DNA of 64,000 bases from Chryseobacterium polytrichastri (GCF_900142445.1 NZ_FRAV01000020.1:1-64000), one strand, 5' to 3'; positions 33,243 through 41,291 are shown, counted from the stretch's first letter. The notes: generated from the sequence alone by a model not told the origin. Made by a program: numbers and translations.

Positions 33243-34293
33243 TTTCCAGAGATAATTTTAGGGTTAAAGAAACTTTGTACACATGATTATCAGACTCTAT
33301 TTTTAGGGTGTGGGAGTCTGGATATTGAAGAGCCAGTCTTTTTTGTACATTTTGAAGACCTATACCATGGGCGCCGTCTTTCTTCTTATAAGTTGCGATA
33401 TCCGAATAAGAGTTTTCGATATGAAAAGTGAGTAGATTATCCTTTTCTATACAAGAAATAATGATGTAGCCTTTGTGTCCGGGTAATCGACATACATATT
33501 TAAAGGCATTTTCTATAAAAGGAACGAGAAGGAGAGGGGCTATAAATGTTTTTTTATTATTGATTTCCCACGTGGTTTTTACATCCAGTTCATTTCCCCA
33601 TCTTAGTTTTTCTACCTCAACCAGGTCCTGAAGGTATTGCATGTCTTTAGTAAATATAACCTGGTTTTTATTACAGTAATATAATTGATAACGCAAAATA
33701 TCAGAAAACTTTAATAAAAGGAAAGAAGCCAATTCTGTATTGGTTTTCATCAAAATATGAATGTGATTAAGAATATTAAAGACAACATGAGGATTCATCT
33801 GGTCCTGCAATAATTTGAGCTGATTTTCTAAATGGGCCTGTTGCAAAAGAATATGATCACGCTCTATTTTTCCATGTTCCTGGTAAAACTTTATTCCGCA
33901 TGTCGTTCCATTAATAAGAAGAGAAGCTGGAAGCGCTAAATAAAAGCCCTTCCATAATATAGGAAGGTGATCAATAAAATTTGGAGGTAAAGGAGTTTTG
34001 TAATCGACTTCGATATAAGCAAAAATGAAAGAGAAAATGAGACTTAGTAAAAGGATAACCAAGGTGGCTTGTATTAAAAACCGTTTCATCTTTTTTAATT
34101 TTAAAGCTTTTGGAAGAAGTTTTATGGTTAGAAATTGAGTGAAAATAAAAGAAATGATTAATAAGGCTATTGTTTGAAGAAGGGCACTGTATAATCCTGA
34201 ATTAGCTTGAAGATTGATCCACATAGCAATTCCGAAAACCAGCCAGAAAATAATACTAAAAATATAATTTTTTAAAATAAAGGGTTTTGCCAT
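33229..34293 (-). CDS. LytS-type sensor histidine kinase
   Basis: An inner-membrane sensor with four predicted helices (about 10-28, 38-58, 70-92 and 110-128) and no large external domain. The His-kinase domain contains DQMNPHVVFNILNHIHIL, with the phospho-acceptor His; the common form is NPHFLFN. An HATPase region near the C-terminus has FIENAFKYV and HGIGLQNVQKRL. At 354 residues it has normal length for the group. It pairs with the overlapping LytTR regulator downstream. The signal is unknown. Confidence 0.92.
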   Translation of the reverse strand: MAKPFILKNYIFSIIFWLVFGIAMWINLQANSGLYSALLQTIALLIISFIFTQFLTIKLLPKALKLKKMKRFLIQATLVILLLSLIFSFIFAYIEVDYKTPLPPNFIDHLPILWKGFYLALPASLLINGTTCGIKFYQEHGKIERDHILLQQAHLENQLKLLQDQMNPHVVFNILNHIHILMKTNTELASFLLLKFSDILRYQLYYCNKNQVIFTKDMQYLQDLVEVEKLRWGNELDVKTTWEINNKKTFIAPLLLVPFIENAFKYVCRLPGHKGYIIISCIEKDNLLTFHIENSYSDIATYKKKDGAHGIGLQNVQKRLALQYPDSHTLKIESDNHVYKVSLTLKLSLENDEQ

Positions 34294-34317
34294 AGAATAA
34301 GGAAAAGTAAATTTATA

Positions 34318-34347
34318 AAAAATTAGAAACTGCGGTTTTGCAGTTTC
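34318..34347 (-). terminator. Terminator after the PorT-like gene
   Basis: On the minus strand GAAACTGC pairs with GCAGTTTC around a 6-nt loop, followed by AATTTTTTAT. It separates the PorT-like gene from the histidine kinase operon. Confidence 0.75.
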
Positions 34348-34372
34348 TAATAAGTAAAGATAATTTAAGTTT

Positions 34373-34969
34373 TTAGAATAGAAAATAACCTATTCCTAAG
34401 CTAAAGCTATTGGGTTTAAATTTAAAGTCTTTACTGATGCTTGAAAGTCCTTTTTCATATCTCAAATCAACAGTAAGGTTTTTATAATCTATTCCTAAAC
34501 CTCCTGTAATTCCAATGTTGGATTTGTCAAATTTTTTAAAACCTTCCTGAAGAGCCTGTGAGGTAGATAGATTATTGTTAAAAGCATAGCTGTAAACCCC
34601 GCCGGCAAATACCCGTAGATTAAAATCATTGGTTTTTACCACTTTGTATCCTATTACAATAGGGATGTCAATGGCGCTCCAGCTTAGTTTTGCAGAACCT
34701 CCGTTTTTAATTTCATAGCTTGTTTTTCTTTTGTTGAATAAGGCTTCTCCCTGTACATAAAGGCTTCCGATATCCATTCTTGTCATTACTCCGGCCTGAT
34801 ATCCCAAGCCATATTTTCCTTCTAAGGAGGAAGATTCTGTTGAGGTTTTTGTAAAGCTTGTTCCTCCTTTGACTCCAATGTGAAAAGCAGGGGTTTGCTG
34901 AGCTTGAATATCAACAGAACAAGTGATGCATAATAACAGTGAGCTTAAGGCTAAAAATTGTTGTTTCAT
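34373..34969 (-). CDS. PorT-like outer-membrane beta-barrel protein
   Basis: A signal peptide ends near residue 24 (DIQAQQ). The mature 174 residues form an eight-stranded-barrel pattern: FHIGVKGGTSFTK, YGLGYQAGVMTRMDIGSLYVQGEALFNKR and VDLRYEKGLSSI, ending in LGIGYFLF with a terminal Phe. This is typical of the porin/PorT family annotated in Bacteroidetes. The terminator after it keeps it apart from the two-component operon. The function is unknown. Confidence 0.82.
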   Translation of the reverse strand: MKQQFLALSSLLLCITCSVDIQAQQTPAFHIGVKGGTSFTKTSTESSSLEGKYGLGYQAGVMTRMDIGSLYVQGEALFNKRKTSYEIKNGGSAKLSWSAIDIPIVIGYKVVKTNDFNLRVFAGGVYSYAFNNNLSTSQALQEGFKKFDKSNIGITGGLGIDYKNLTVDLRYEKGLSSISKDFKFKPNSFSLGIGYFLF

Positions 34970-35104
34970 AAATTAATTGATGTTAAAAATCTGATACAAA
35001 ACAACGGATCTCAACATCGAATTGAAATTTTATTTGATGAATGGTAAGGAAGATAGGACAAGAAGAACTTTTAATTTGAAGTTAATATCAAAGTGATTAT
35101 TCTA

Positions 35105-35136
35105 ATAAAAAAGTCGGAAGAAAAATCTTCCGACTT
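35105..35136 (-). terminator. Terminator after the 85-residue Cys-rich peptide gene
   Basis: AAGTCGGAAGA (35111-35121) pairs perfectly with TCTTCCGACTT (35126-35136), and TTTTTT follows on the minus strand. It starts 8 nt past the stop codon. Confidence 0.88.
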
Positions 35137-35143
35137 ATAATGA

Positions 35144-35401
35144 TTAAAAAGGTTGTTCCGTACAACGATCGTCTCCAGGAGCGCAGTAAGGGATGCCGCC
35201 TCCGCCTCCAGAACCACCACCTCCGCCTGTGGAAACACATTGGCCGGGATTTCCGTCGTCATTCATTTCGCATGCTTTTCCGAAGGTACATTCGCAATCT
35301 GTCCAGCAATAGGCAGAATCTCCATTGCTATGACAGCCACCTCCGCCGCCGCCAAGAATGTTGGAAAGATCTTTTCTTAAGAGTTTTTTGATGTTTTTCA
35401 T
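35144..35401 (-). CDS. Gly/Cys-rich leader peptide, bacteriocin-like (Chryseobacterium type)
   Basis: An 85-residue product. The leader MKNIKKLLRKDLSNILGGG ends in a run of Gly that offers a double-glycine cleavage site. The rest has eight Cys and two flexible Gly-rich stretches (about 18-23 and 59-69), which separate a six-Cys block from a small two-Cys block at the C-terminus. The leader resembles that of the peptide at 25606-25749. It is a one-gene unit with a likely -7 box, a perfect palindrome in the leader and a terminator. No maturation or export gene is adjacent. Bioactivity is unproven. Confidence 0.78.
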   Translation of the reverse strand: MKNIKKLLRKDLSNILGGGGGGCHSNGDSAYCWTDCECTFGKACEMNDDGNPGQCVSTGGGGGSGGGGGIPYCAPGDDRCTEQPF

Positions 35402-35425
35402 AATTAAAGTTTGTAATTTGGTTAA

Positions 35426-35456
35426 AATGTAAAATATTTTACATTATTTAAAGATA
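35426..35456 (-). promoter_or_regulatory. Likely promoter and 20-bp palindromic operator for the Cys-rich peptide
   Basis: Minus-strand TATCTTTA (35449-35456) differs from TAnnTTTG at one base. Right after it lies AATGTAAAATATTTTACATT (35426-35445), a perfect 20-bp palindrome. The expected start point is near its edge, a classic place for a repressor to bind. The palindrome could also be an RNA hairpin. Confidence 0.5.
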
Positions 35457-35651
35457 AAAAATTAAATTCAACCATTTGTTATTTGTTTAATTGAGGAATA
35501 TGAAAGAATATAGTTTTCAATATTTTTTTTGAGTATATTTTGGAATTGAGGAAAGAGGGAAGAAGAAATTTTTTACAATTTGGATCTTGCAAAGAATGTT
35601 GAGTAAAATCCTGAGGATAAGTTTATAAAAGAAAATCTCTAAGTTTTATTT

Positions 35652-36101
35652 ATGGTAATAAAAAAAGGTTTTATCGAAATTACAGAAGACGAATGTAGAT
35701 TGATTGTTGACAATAGATTTTTACTTGTTCATTTTCCTGTTAAAAAAGCTATTAAAATTCCAACATATTATAATAAATTAAAGGAAAAGACGATCCAAGG
35801 GCTTATATCAGAAATTCAGAGTATTGTTGAATTTTCAAATGAAGTTTTATCCTTACTTTCTGAGAGAGAGTTCTTTGAGAAGATTCTAGTAGTTAGTTAT
35901 TCTTTATTGAAAAAATATGATACTATTATGATTTCAGATGTAGGTTTATCTGATGAATCAATAAATAATTTTAAAAATATAATGAAAAATGTGGTTGACA
36001 CGTTTGAAAATAAATCATTGTATTTTGTTCGCAAAAAATATGAATTTGTAGATATTGATTTTATTCTAAAAAGAGCAAGATTGGGTAAGTATGAAAAATA
36101 G
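35652..36101 (+). CDS. Hypothetical cytosolic protein
   Basis: I do not recognise this 149-residue protein. It has no signal peptide or membrane segment. Its composition is rich in Ile, Lys, Phe and Asp, and helices are likely in the middle (about 48-95). Strong AT bias and the lack of a known family suggest accessory DNA. The last 11 bases overlap the next gene, so the two are translationally coupled. Confidence 0.6.
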   Translation: MVIKKGFIEITEDECRLIVDNRFLLVHFPVKKAIKIPTYYNKLKEKTIQGLISEIQSIVEFSNEVLSLLSEREFFEKILVVSYSLLKKYDTIMISDVGLSDESINNFKNIMKNVVDTFENKSLYFVRKKYEFVDIDFILKRARLGKYEK

Positions 36102-36540
36102 ATTTCGGGTTCCCCTTTTATTAGGTTTATTTATAATTGAAGCTATACTTGTTAATAAATGTTCTGCAAAAGCAGCAGTTGAGAGAGATAAAGTTTTAAA
36201 TAATAATGTTGAATTTAAAGGCTATGTAATTGATTTTAGAACCTCTGATGATCATGCATTTGGAGTTATTCGCTTACAATTAACAGAAAGTTCTGTAAGT
36301 GTATTTAATGATACAATCAAAAACGGAATTTATCCATATAGAATTAATGGAGGCATAGCTGAATTATATACAGTAATACCAGCTAATCTTGATTATGATG
36401 ATACTTTCAAGGTAAAATCAAACTCTCATGAATATGATTTTGAGTCTAAAAAAGGGCATCAAAAATATACTGCTGAACTTTATATTATTGAAGACTCGAG
36501 TAATATAGATTTTGTAAAGGAAAAAACGGAATTTAAGTAG
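36091..36540 (+). CDS. Hypothetical secreted or membrane-anchored protein
   Basis: No family is recognised. The N-terminus (FRVPLLLGLFIIEAILVNKCSA) is a signal anchor or a weak lipoprotein signal with Cys near residue 24. The mature part of about 125 residues has alternating strands (EFKGYVIDFRTSDDHAFGVIRLQL), so it is probably a small beta domain in the periplasm. It overlaps the preceding orphan gene by 11 bases; the pair may be a two-protein module. The pepT terminator lies just beyond. Confidence 0.58.
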   Translation: MKNRFRVPLLLGLFIIEAILVNKCSAKAAVERDKVLNNNVEFKGYVIDFRTSDDHAFGVIRLQLTESSVSVFNDTIKNGIYPYRINGGIAELYTVIPANLDYDDTFKVKSNSHEYDFESKKGHQKYTAELYIIEDSSNIDFVKEKTEFK

Positions 36541-36546
36541 AGTGAA

Positions 36547-36578
36547 AATAAAAAATCCAGCTCGTTTGAGCTGGATTT
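36547..36578 (-). terminator. Terminator after pepT
   Basis: AAATCCAGCTC pairs with GAGCTGGATTT around a 4-nt loop. On the minus strand TTTTTTATTTT follows, so it ends pepT and lies at the end of the converging orphan pair. Confidence 0.85.
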
Positions 36579-36602
36579 CAATATATAAGCTTAAGTCTTA
36601 TG

Positions 36603-37850
36603 CTACGCCTTCACAATATTAATAATAACCTCCATTGCTTTTTCCATACTTTCCAAAGCAACATATTCGTAAGGTCCGTGGAAGTTCATTCCACCTGCAA
36701 AAATATTTGGACAAGGAAGTCCCATATATGACAATTGAGCGCCATCTGTTCCTCCTCTGATTGCCTTGATTTTAGGTTCAATATTAGATTCCTTCATCGC
36801 TTTTGCAGCAAGGTCAATGATGTGCATTTTCCCTTCAAATTGCTGCTTCATGTTACGGTATTGTTCTTTGATTTCAACTTCAGCCGTTCCTTCACCATAT
36901 TTTTGGTTGAATTCTACCACTTTTTGCTCCATGAATTTCTTTCTTGCTTCATACTTTTCTTCATCATGATCACGGATGATATATTGAAGCTTAGCCTCAG
37001 AAATATCAGCTGTAATATCCATTAAATGATAGAAACCATCAAAACCTTTCGTAGTAGCCGGAGTTTCATTAGCTGGAAGTAACTGAATAAATTCAGCTGC
37101 TAAAAGAGCAGCATTCACCATTTTCCCGAAAGCATATCCTGGGTGTACGCTCAATCCGTGGATTTTCACGACAGCTCCTGCAGCATTGAAGTTTTCATAT
37201 TCTAATTCTCCAACTTCACTTCCGTCCATCGTATAAGCGAATTCAGCACCGAATTTTGCAACATCAAATTTATGTGCTCCTCTTCCAATTTCTTCATCTG
37301 GCGTAAATCCTACAGCAATTCTTCCATGCTTAATTTCTGGATTTGCGATTAGATATTCTGCAGCCGTTACGATTTCTGCGCAACCGGCTTTATCATCAGC
37401 CCCCAACAGCGTATTTCCGTCAGTTGTAATTAACGTCTGACCGATATACATTTTTAAACTTTCAAATTTTGAAGAAGATAAAGTAAATCCTGTTGTTTGA
37501 TTTAATAATAAATCATTTCCATCATAGTTTTCCCAAACCTGAGGTTTTACATTTTCACCACTGAAATCAGGTGAAGTATCATAATGCGAAATAAATCCAA
37601 TAGTTGGTCTGTCATCATTTTCTAGGTTAGAGGGAACGTAGCCCATAATATAACCATTGTCATCAATTGAAACATTTTCTAAACCTATTGTTCTCAGTTC
37701 TTCAACAATGTATTTTGCGATGTCCCACTGCCTTTCAGTAGAAGGTGTAGTTTCGCTTTCAGCATCACTTGTTGAGTATATTTTTACATAACTAAGAAAA
37801 CGGTTCAGTAACTTATCTTTCCATATTGGGTTGAATTCTATTGTACTCAT
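36603..37850 (-). CDS. pepT: Peptidase T (tripeptide aminopeptidase)
   Basis: A cytosolic M20-family zinc peptidase that removes the N-terminal residue from tripeptides. GFISHYDTSPDFSG near residue 75 supplies the first zinc-site His and Asp. LLGADDKAGCAEI near 148 supplies the bridging Asp, and FTPDEEIGRGAHKFD near 180 the catalytic Glu and a metal Glu. KAIRGGTDGAQLSYMGLPCPNIFAGG is near the C-terminus. At 415 residues it has normal length. A -7 box precedes it. Confidence 0.94.
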   Translation of the reverse strand: MSTIEFNPIWKDKLLNRFLSYVKIYSTSDAESETTPSTERQWDIAKYIVEELRTIGLENVSIDDNGYIMGYVPSNLENDDRPTIGFISHYDTSPDFSGENVKPQVWENYDGNDLLLNQTTGFTLSSSKFESLKMYIGQTLITTDGNTLLGADDKAGCAEIVTAAEYLIANPEIKHGRIAVGFTPDEEIGRGAHKFDVAKFGAEFAYTMDGSEVGELEYENFNAAGAVVKIHGLSVHPGYAFGKMVNAALLAAEFIQLLPANETPATTKGFDGFYHLMDITADISEAKLQYIIRDHDEEKYEARKKFMEQKVVEFNQKYGEGTAEVEIKEQYRNMKQQFEGKMHIIDLAAKAMKESNIEPKIKAIRGGTDGAQLSYMGLPCPNIFAGGMNFHGPYEYVALESMEKAMEVIINIVKA

Positions 37851-37869
37851 TAGATATCATAAATTTTAA

Positions 37870-37877
37870 CAAAGTTA
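37870..37877 (-). promoter_or_regulatory. -7 box TAACTTTG for pepT
   Basis: Minus-strand TAACTTTG, 19 nt upstream of the start codon at 37850. Confidence 0.5.
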
Positions 37878-37970
37878 GCAAATTTGATGCTCTGAATACC
37901 TTATTTGCAGTTGAATATATAGTATTGAAATTTTAAATCATATTTAAAAGGTTGAAAATCAAAATAATGT

Positions 37971-38018
37971 TAGCTTTGTGTTAATCCTAGATAAACTTGT
38001 TTAGTTTTATTATATTTG
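37971..38018 (+). promoter_or_regulatory. Two -7 boxes before the HMG-CoA lyase family gene
   Basis: TAGCTTTG (37971-37978) and TATATTTG (38011-38018) both match TAnnTTTG. The second covers a possible TTG start codon at 38016, so it argues that translation begins at the ATG at 38037. Confidence 0.45.
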
Positions 38019-38036
38019 AAAAAATCAAAAGTACCA

Positions 38037-38885
38037 ATGTTTCTAACTGAATGTCCGAGAGATGCAATGCAGGGGTGGGGAGAGTTTATCCCAACTGATA
38101 AAAAAATAGATTATATCAACTCCTTGATGGAGGTTGGGTATGATATATTGGATTGTCTGAGCTTTGTTTCTCCAAAAGCAATTCCTCAGCTTGCTGATTC
38201 TGATGAGGTTGCCGAAAATATAGATAAATCTTTATCCAATACTAAAGTTTCTGCAATCATCGGAAATTACAGAGGTGCCGAAAAAGCATTGAAGCATAAA
38301 TCCGTAGATATTCTTGGTTTTCCATTTTCTATTTCTGAGACTTTTCAGCATAGAAATACCAATAAAAGTCAGGAAGAAGCTTTCACAGAAATTGTTAGGA
38401 TGCTTGAGCTGACAAAAAGTGAAAATAGAGAATTAAATGTTTATTTTTCAATGGCTTTCGGAAATCCTTATGGAGAGATGTGGAAATGGGAAGATGTAGA
38501 TTTTTGGGCACAAAGGTTTTCAGAAATTGGAATTAAAAATATCTTACTTTCTGATACAACAGGAGTTGCAACACCGGAAACCATTGCTCTTTTATTCGAA
38601 AAGATACCTTCAAAATATCCTGATATTAATTTCGGAGGGCATTTTCATAACCGATATGAAGATTCTTATTCTAAATTAAAAGCAGCTTACGATAAAGGTT
38701 GCCGAAGATTTGACAGCGCTATCAAAGGAATCGGAGGTTGCCCGATGGCAAAAGATGACTTAGTGGGCAATATGCCTACAGAACAGGTCATCAACTTTAT
38801 GAGTGTTGAAAAAGTAGATCACAATTTAAATTTGTTAAACTTCGAAAGTTCTTATAACAGAGCGAAGGATATTTTTCATTTTTAA
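38037..38885 (+). CDS. Hydroxymethylglutaryl-CoA lyase family protein
   Basis: Predicted to split HMG-CoA into acetoacetate and acetyl-CoA in leucine breakdown. The TIM-barrel start FLTECPRDAMQGW gives the metal Asp and catalytic Arg. FGGHFHNRYEDSYSKL supplies metal-binding His residues, and KGIGGCPMAKDDLVGN is the glycine loop with the catalytic Cys, as in the HMG-CoA lyase signature. I use the ATG at 38037 (282 residues) because a TTG seven codons upstream lies inside a -7 box. A signal-peptide TPR gene follows after two bases. Confidence 0.86.
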   Translation: MFLTECPRDAMQGWGEFIPTDKKIDYINSLMEVGYDILDCLSFVSPKAIPQLADSDEVAENIDKSLSNTKVSAIIGNYRGAEKALKHKSVDILGFPFSISETFQHRNTNKSQEEAFTEIVRMLELTKSENRELNVYFSMAFGNPYGEMWKWEDVDFWAQRFSEIGIKNILLSDTTGVATPETIALLFEKIPSKYPDINFGGHFHNRYEDSYSKLKAAYDKGCRRFDSAIKGIGGCPMAKDDLVGNMPTEQVINFMSVEKVDHNLNLLNFESSYNRAKDIFHF

Positions 38886-38887
38886 AT

Positions 38888-39883
38888 ATGAAGAAATTTT
38901 ATATTCTGGCTTTATTTTCTCTTTCAACATTCTTTTTTGCTCAGAAAGTTGAAACGCTTTTTGATGATGAGAAATTTGCAGAATTGGTAGCTTTAGAAAA
39001 AGAAAATTCGGGCTTTACAGATCGCGAACTTTATTACTTGGGTTACGCTTTTTTTAGAGAAGAAAATGATGATAAGGCAATAGAATTTTATGATAAAGCG
39101 ATAAAAAAAGGTTTTAATAATCCTATAATATTTTTTCAGAAAGGTCTTTCAGAAATGTATCTGAAGAAATATGATGAGGCTTTAGTTAACTTTAATAAAG
39201 CTATTTCTAAAGCTCCAACTGCTGAATTTTATATTGAAAAGGCTAGAATTTATCATATTAAGGGTGACTATGCTAACGAAGAAAAAGTATATGTTGAAGG
39301 TTTAGAGAAATCAACAATAAAGGATAGTAAGTGGTATCTTGAACTTTTGAAAAATGCAGGGAATTTCTATTATGCTCAGACTAAAGAATTCTCAAAATCT
39401 GAAAAAGTTTATATAGATGGGATTGAAAAGTTTCCCAAGGAATATATACTCTATGAAAAACTTATTAAAGCCTTAAACGCACAAGATAAATTTCTTGAAG
39501 GGAATAAAATTTTTGATCAGTTGAAAGCATTTTATTCTCATAAAGTTCTTTCAGAGGACTATATGGAATTTAAGAATGTGGCTGTTGATGAGTTTTCATG
39601 GAATGGTCAATGGATTAATATTTATAAATCTTTTGAAAAGCCAAAAAAAACGCTTGAATCTCTTTATAAAGTCTACTTAATTGATAAAAATGGAGAAAAG
39701 GTTGAAAGAAAGTTCAATATAGAAAAGACTTTACAAATTGAAAAAAATGATGCAGAATTTGTCATTTGTGAAGAATCTAAAGAAGGACATACAACATATC
39801 CAGTTGGTTTTAAAGATGATACCTTTACCATCAAATCATTAAGAGATATGATTATAAAAATTCTTGAGAGTAAAAATAAATAG
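38888..39883 (+). CDS. Secreted tetratricopeptide-repeat protein
   Basis: A signal peptide ends near residue 19 (STFFFAQ). About five TPR-like helix pairs follow (about 30-210), with DKAIEFYDKAIKKGFNNPII and DEALVNFNKAISKAPTAEFY as clear units. The last 100 residues are beta-rich with no recognised family. At 331 residues it is probably a periplasmic scaffold. The start is two bases after the HMG-CoA lyase stop, so they share a transcript, but no shared role is evident. Confidence 0.76.
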   Translation: MKKFYILALFSLSTFFFAQKVETLFDDEKFAELVALEKENSGFTDRELYYLGYAFFREENDDKAIEFYDKAIKKGFNNPIIFFQKGLSEMYLKKYDEALVNFNKAISKAPTAEFYIEKARIYHIKGDYANEEKVYVEGLEKSTIKDSKWYLELLKNAGNFYYAQTKEFSKSEKVYIDGIEKFPKEYILYEKLIKALNAQDKFLEGNKIFDQLKAFYSHKVLSEDYMEFKNVAVDEFSWNGQWINIYKSFEKPKKTLESLYKVYLIDKNGEKVERKFNIEKTLQIEKNDAEFVICEESKEGHTTYPVGFKDDTFTIKSLRDMIIKILESKNK

Positions 39884-39901
39884 CAAAATAAAACATCAAT
39901 A

Positions 39902-39953
39902 GGAGCGGGTTTTAACCCGCTTTACTATATGTACACTTCAATAGGCTTTAGCC
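39902..39953. repeat. REP-like hairpin pair, family D
   Basis: AGCGGGTTTTAACCCGCT (39904-39921) is a near-perfect short palindrome, followed by GGCTTTAGCC (39944-39953), a second small palindrome. The pair lies in the gap between the TPR and rhodanese genes. Similar word pairs recur in flavobacterial intergenic DNA, by recollection. Confidence 0.65.
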
Positions 39954-39985
39954 AAAATGTATAAATTAACACCAAAATCAACAAA

Positions 39986-40822
39986 ATGTCACCAATAATT
40001 TCACCATCCGAATTAAAAACGCTCTCAACCGAAAACCTTATCATTCTTGATGCAAGAGTAGGAAAAAACGTTTACCAAAACTATCTTGAAAAGCACCTCA
40101 AAGGAGCAAAATTCATCGATTTAGATAAAGATTTAGCCGAGATTGGAGAAGATGCTGCTTTTGGTGGAAGACATCCTCTTCCGAGCATTGAAAGATTTGC
40201 TGAAACACTTTCAAATCTTGGAATTTCAGAAGATTCTCATGTTATTATTTATGATGATAAAAATGGAGCCAATGCAGGGGCAAGAGCTTGGTGGATGTTA
40301 AGATCTTTTGGAATTGAAAATGTTCAGGTTTTAGATGGTGGTTTTCAAGCGGCTGAAAAAGAAGATTTAGAATTTTCATCAGGTGAGGAAGTTGTTGAAA
40401 AAACAGAACCGATAAAAAAGGAAGACTGGCTTCTTCCAACTTCATCATTGGAAAATGTTGAAAATGAATTGGTAAACCATTCTTCAACAATAATTGATGT
40501 GAGAGATGCTTACCGATATAACGGAGAATCTGAGCCTATTGATTTAGTGGCGGGACATATTCCAGGAGCGATTAATATCCCTTTTTCTGAAAACCTTGAC
40601 GAAAATGGGAACTTCCTAAAACCAGAAATTTTAAAGGAAAAATATGTAAAACTGCTACAAGATAGACCAGAAAATTTAATCATCCATTGTGGTTCAGGAG
40701 TTACAGCGTGTCATACGATTTTAGCATTGGATTATGCTGGATTTCAGATTTCTAACTTGTATGTTGGTTCGTGGAGTGAATGGAGCAGAAGAGAGGGAAA
40801 AGAAATTGCGACAAACATCTAA
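39986..40822 (+). CDS. Two-domain sulfurtransferase (rhodanese/SseA type)
   Basis: Transfers sulfur from thiosulfate or 3-mercaptopyruvate to an acceptor. An inactive N-terminal rhodanese domain (about 5-125) is followed by an active one (about 150-275) with IIHCGSGVTACHT; the catalytic Cys is residue 235. The CGSGVT loop resembles mercaptopyruvate sulfurtransferases rather than thiosulfate-type CRKGVT loops. At 278 residues it has normal length. No signal peptide is seen, so it is cytosolic. Confidence 0.9.
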   Translation: MSPIISPSELKTLSTENLIILDARVGKNVYQNYLEKHLKGAKFIDLDKDLAEIGEDAAFGGRHPLPSIERFAETLSNLGISEDSHVIIYDDKNGANAGARAWWMLRSFGIENVQVLDGGFQAAEKEDLEFSSGEEVVEKTEPIKKEDWLLPTSSLENVENELVNHSSTIIDVRDAYRYNGESEPIDLVAGHIPGAINIPFSENLDENGNFLKPEILKEKYVKLLQDRPENLIIHCGSGVTACHTILALDYAGFQISNLYVGSWSEWSRREGKEIATNI

Positions 40823-40843
40823 ATAGATATTTGCCATTTTATT

Positions 40844-40896
40844 TGTCATTCTGACGAAGGAAGAATCTCAACAAGATATAGATTCTGAACGAAATG
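40844..40896. repeat. Dispersed repeat fragment, family E
   Basis: The segment 40844-40869 reads TGTCATTCTGACGAAGG followed by AAGAATCTC. GATTCTGAACGAAATG (40881-40896) is a degenerate inverted partner. From memory, words of this kind are common in Bacteroidetes intergenic DNA. It follows the rhodanese stop. Confidence 0.55.
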
Positions 40897-40915
40897 TAAT
40901 AGCATATATAACCAA

Positions 40916-40943
40916 AATAAAAGGCTGCCAAAAATGACAGCCT
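40916..40943 (-). terminator. Terminator after the SufT-like gene
   Basis: On the minus strand AGGCTGTCA pairs with TGGCAGCCT (one G-U pair) and TTTTATTTT follows, 22 nt past the stop at 40965. Confidence 0.8.
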
Positions 40944-40964
40944 AATTTATTTTTAATTCAAGAA

Positions 40965-41291
40965 TTAAAGCATTCCTAATTCAAACTTCGCTTCTTCACT
41001 CATCATATCCTTATTCCAGCTAGGTTCAAAAGTAAGCTCTAAATCTACGCTTTTTACGTTTTCAGCTTCAGCTACTTTATCTTTTACTTCTTGTGGAAGT
41101 GTTTCTGCAACAGGACAATTAGGTGTTGTAAGAGTCATGATGATCTTCACATCACCGTCTTCAGAAATCTGAACGTCATAAATTAATCCCAACTCGTAAA
41201 TATCCACCGGAATTTCGGGGTCATAAACGGTTTTTAGTATTCCTATGATTTCTTCTCCTATATCAGCAATTTGATCGTCTGTAAATTTCAT
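40965..41291 (-). CDS. SufT/MIP18-type (DUF59) Fe-S assembly factor
   Basis: A small cytosolic protein predicted to help deliver Fe-S clusters. DPEIPVDIYELGLIYDV near residue 20 is the conserved DPE motif, and LTTPNCPVAETLP near 58 has the conserved Cys. At 108 residues it has normal length. It is the last gene of a four-gene leftward cluster (42868 to 40965), three bases after the exonuclease gene. Other suf genes are not in the window. Confidence 0.9.
   Translation of the reverse strand: MKFTDDQIADIGEEIIGILKTVYDPEIPVDIYELGLIYDVQISEDGDVKIIMTLTTPNCPVAETLPQEVKDKVAEAENVKSVDLELTFEPSWNKDMMSEEAKFELGML

Noticed and set aside
35140..35391. Plus-strand frames antisense to the Gly/Cys-rich peptide gene
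   Set aside because: They arise from the GC-rich Gly codons on the other strand. The minus frame has a leader, promoter and terminator; these have none.
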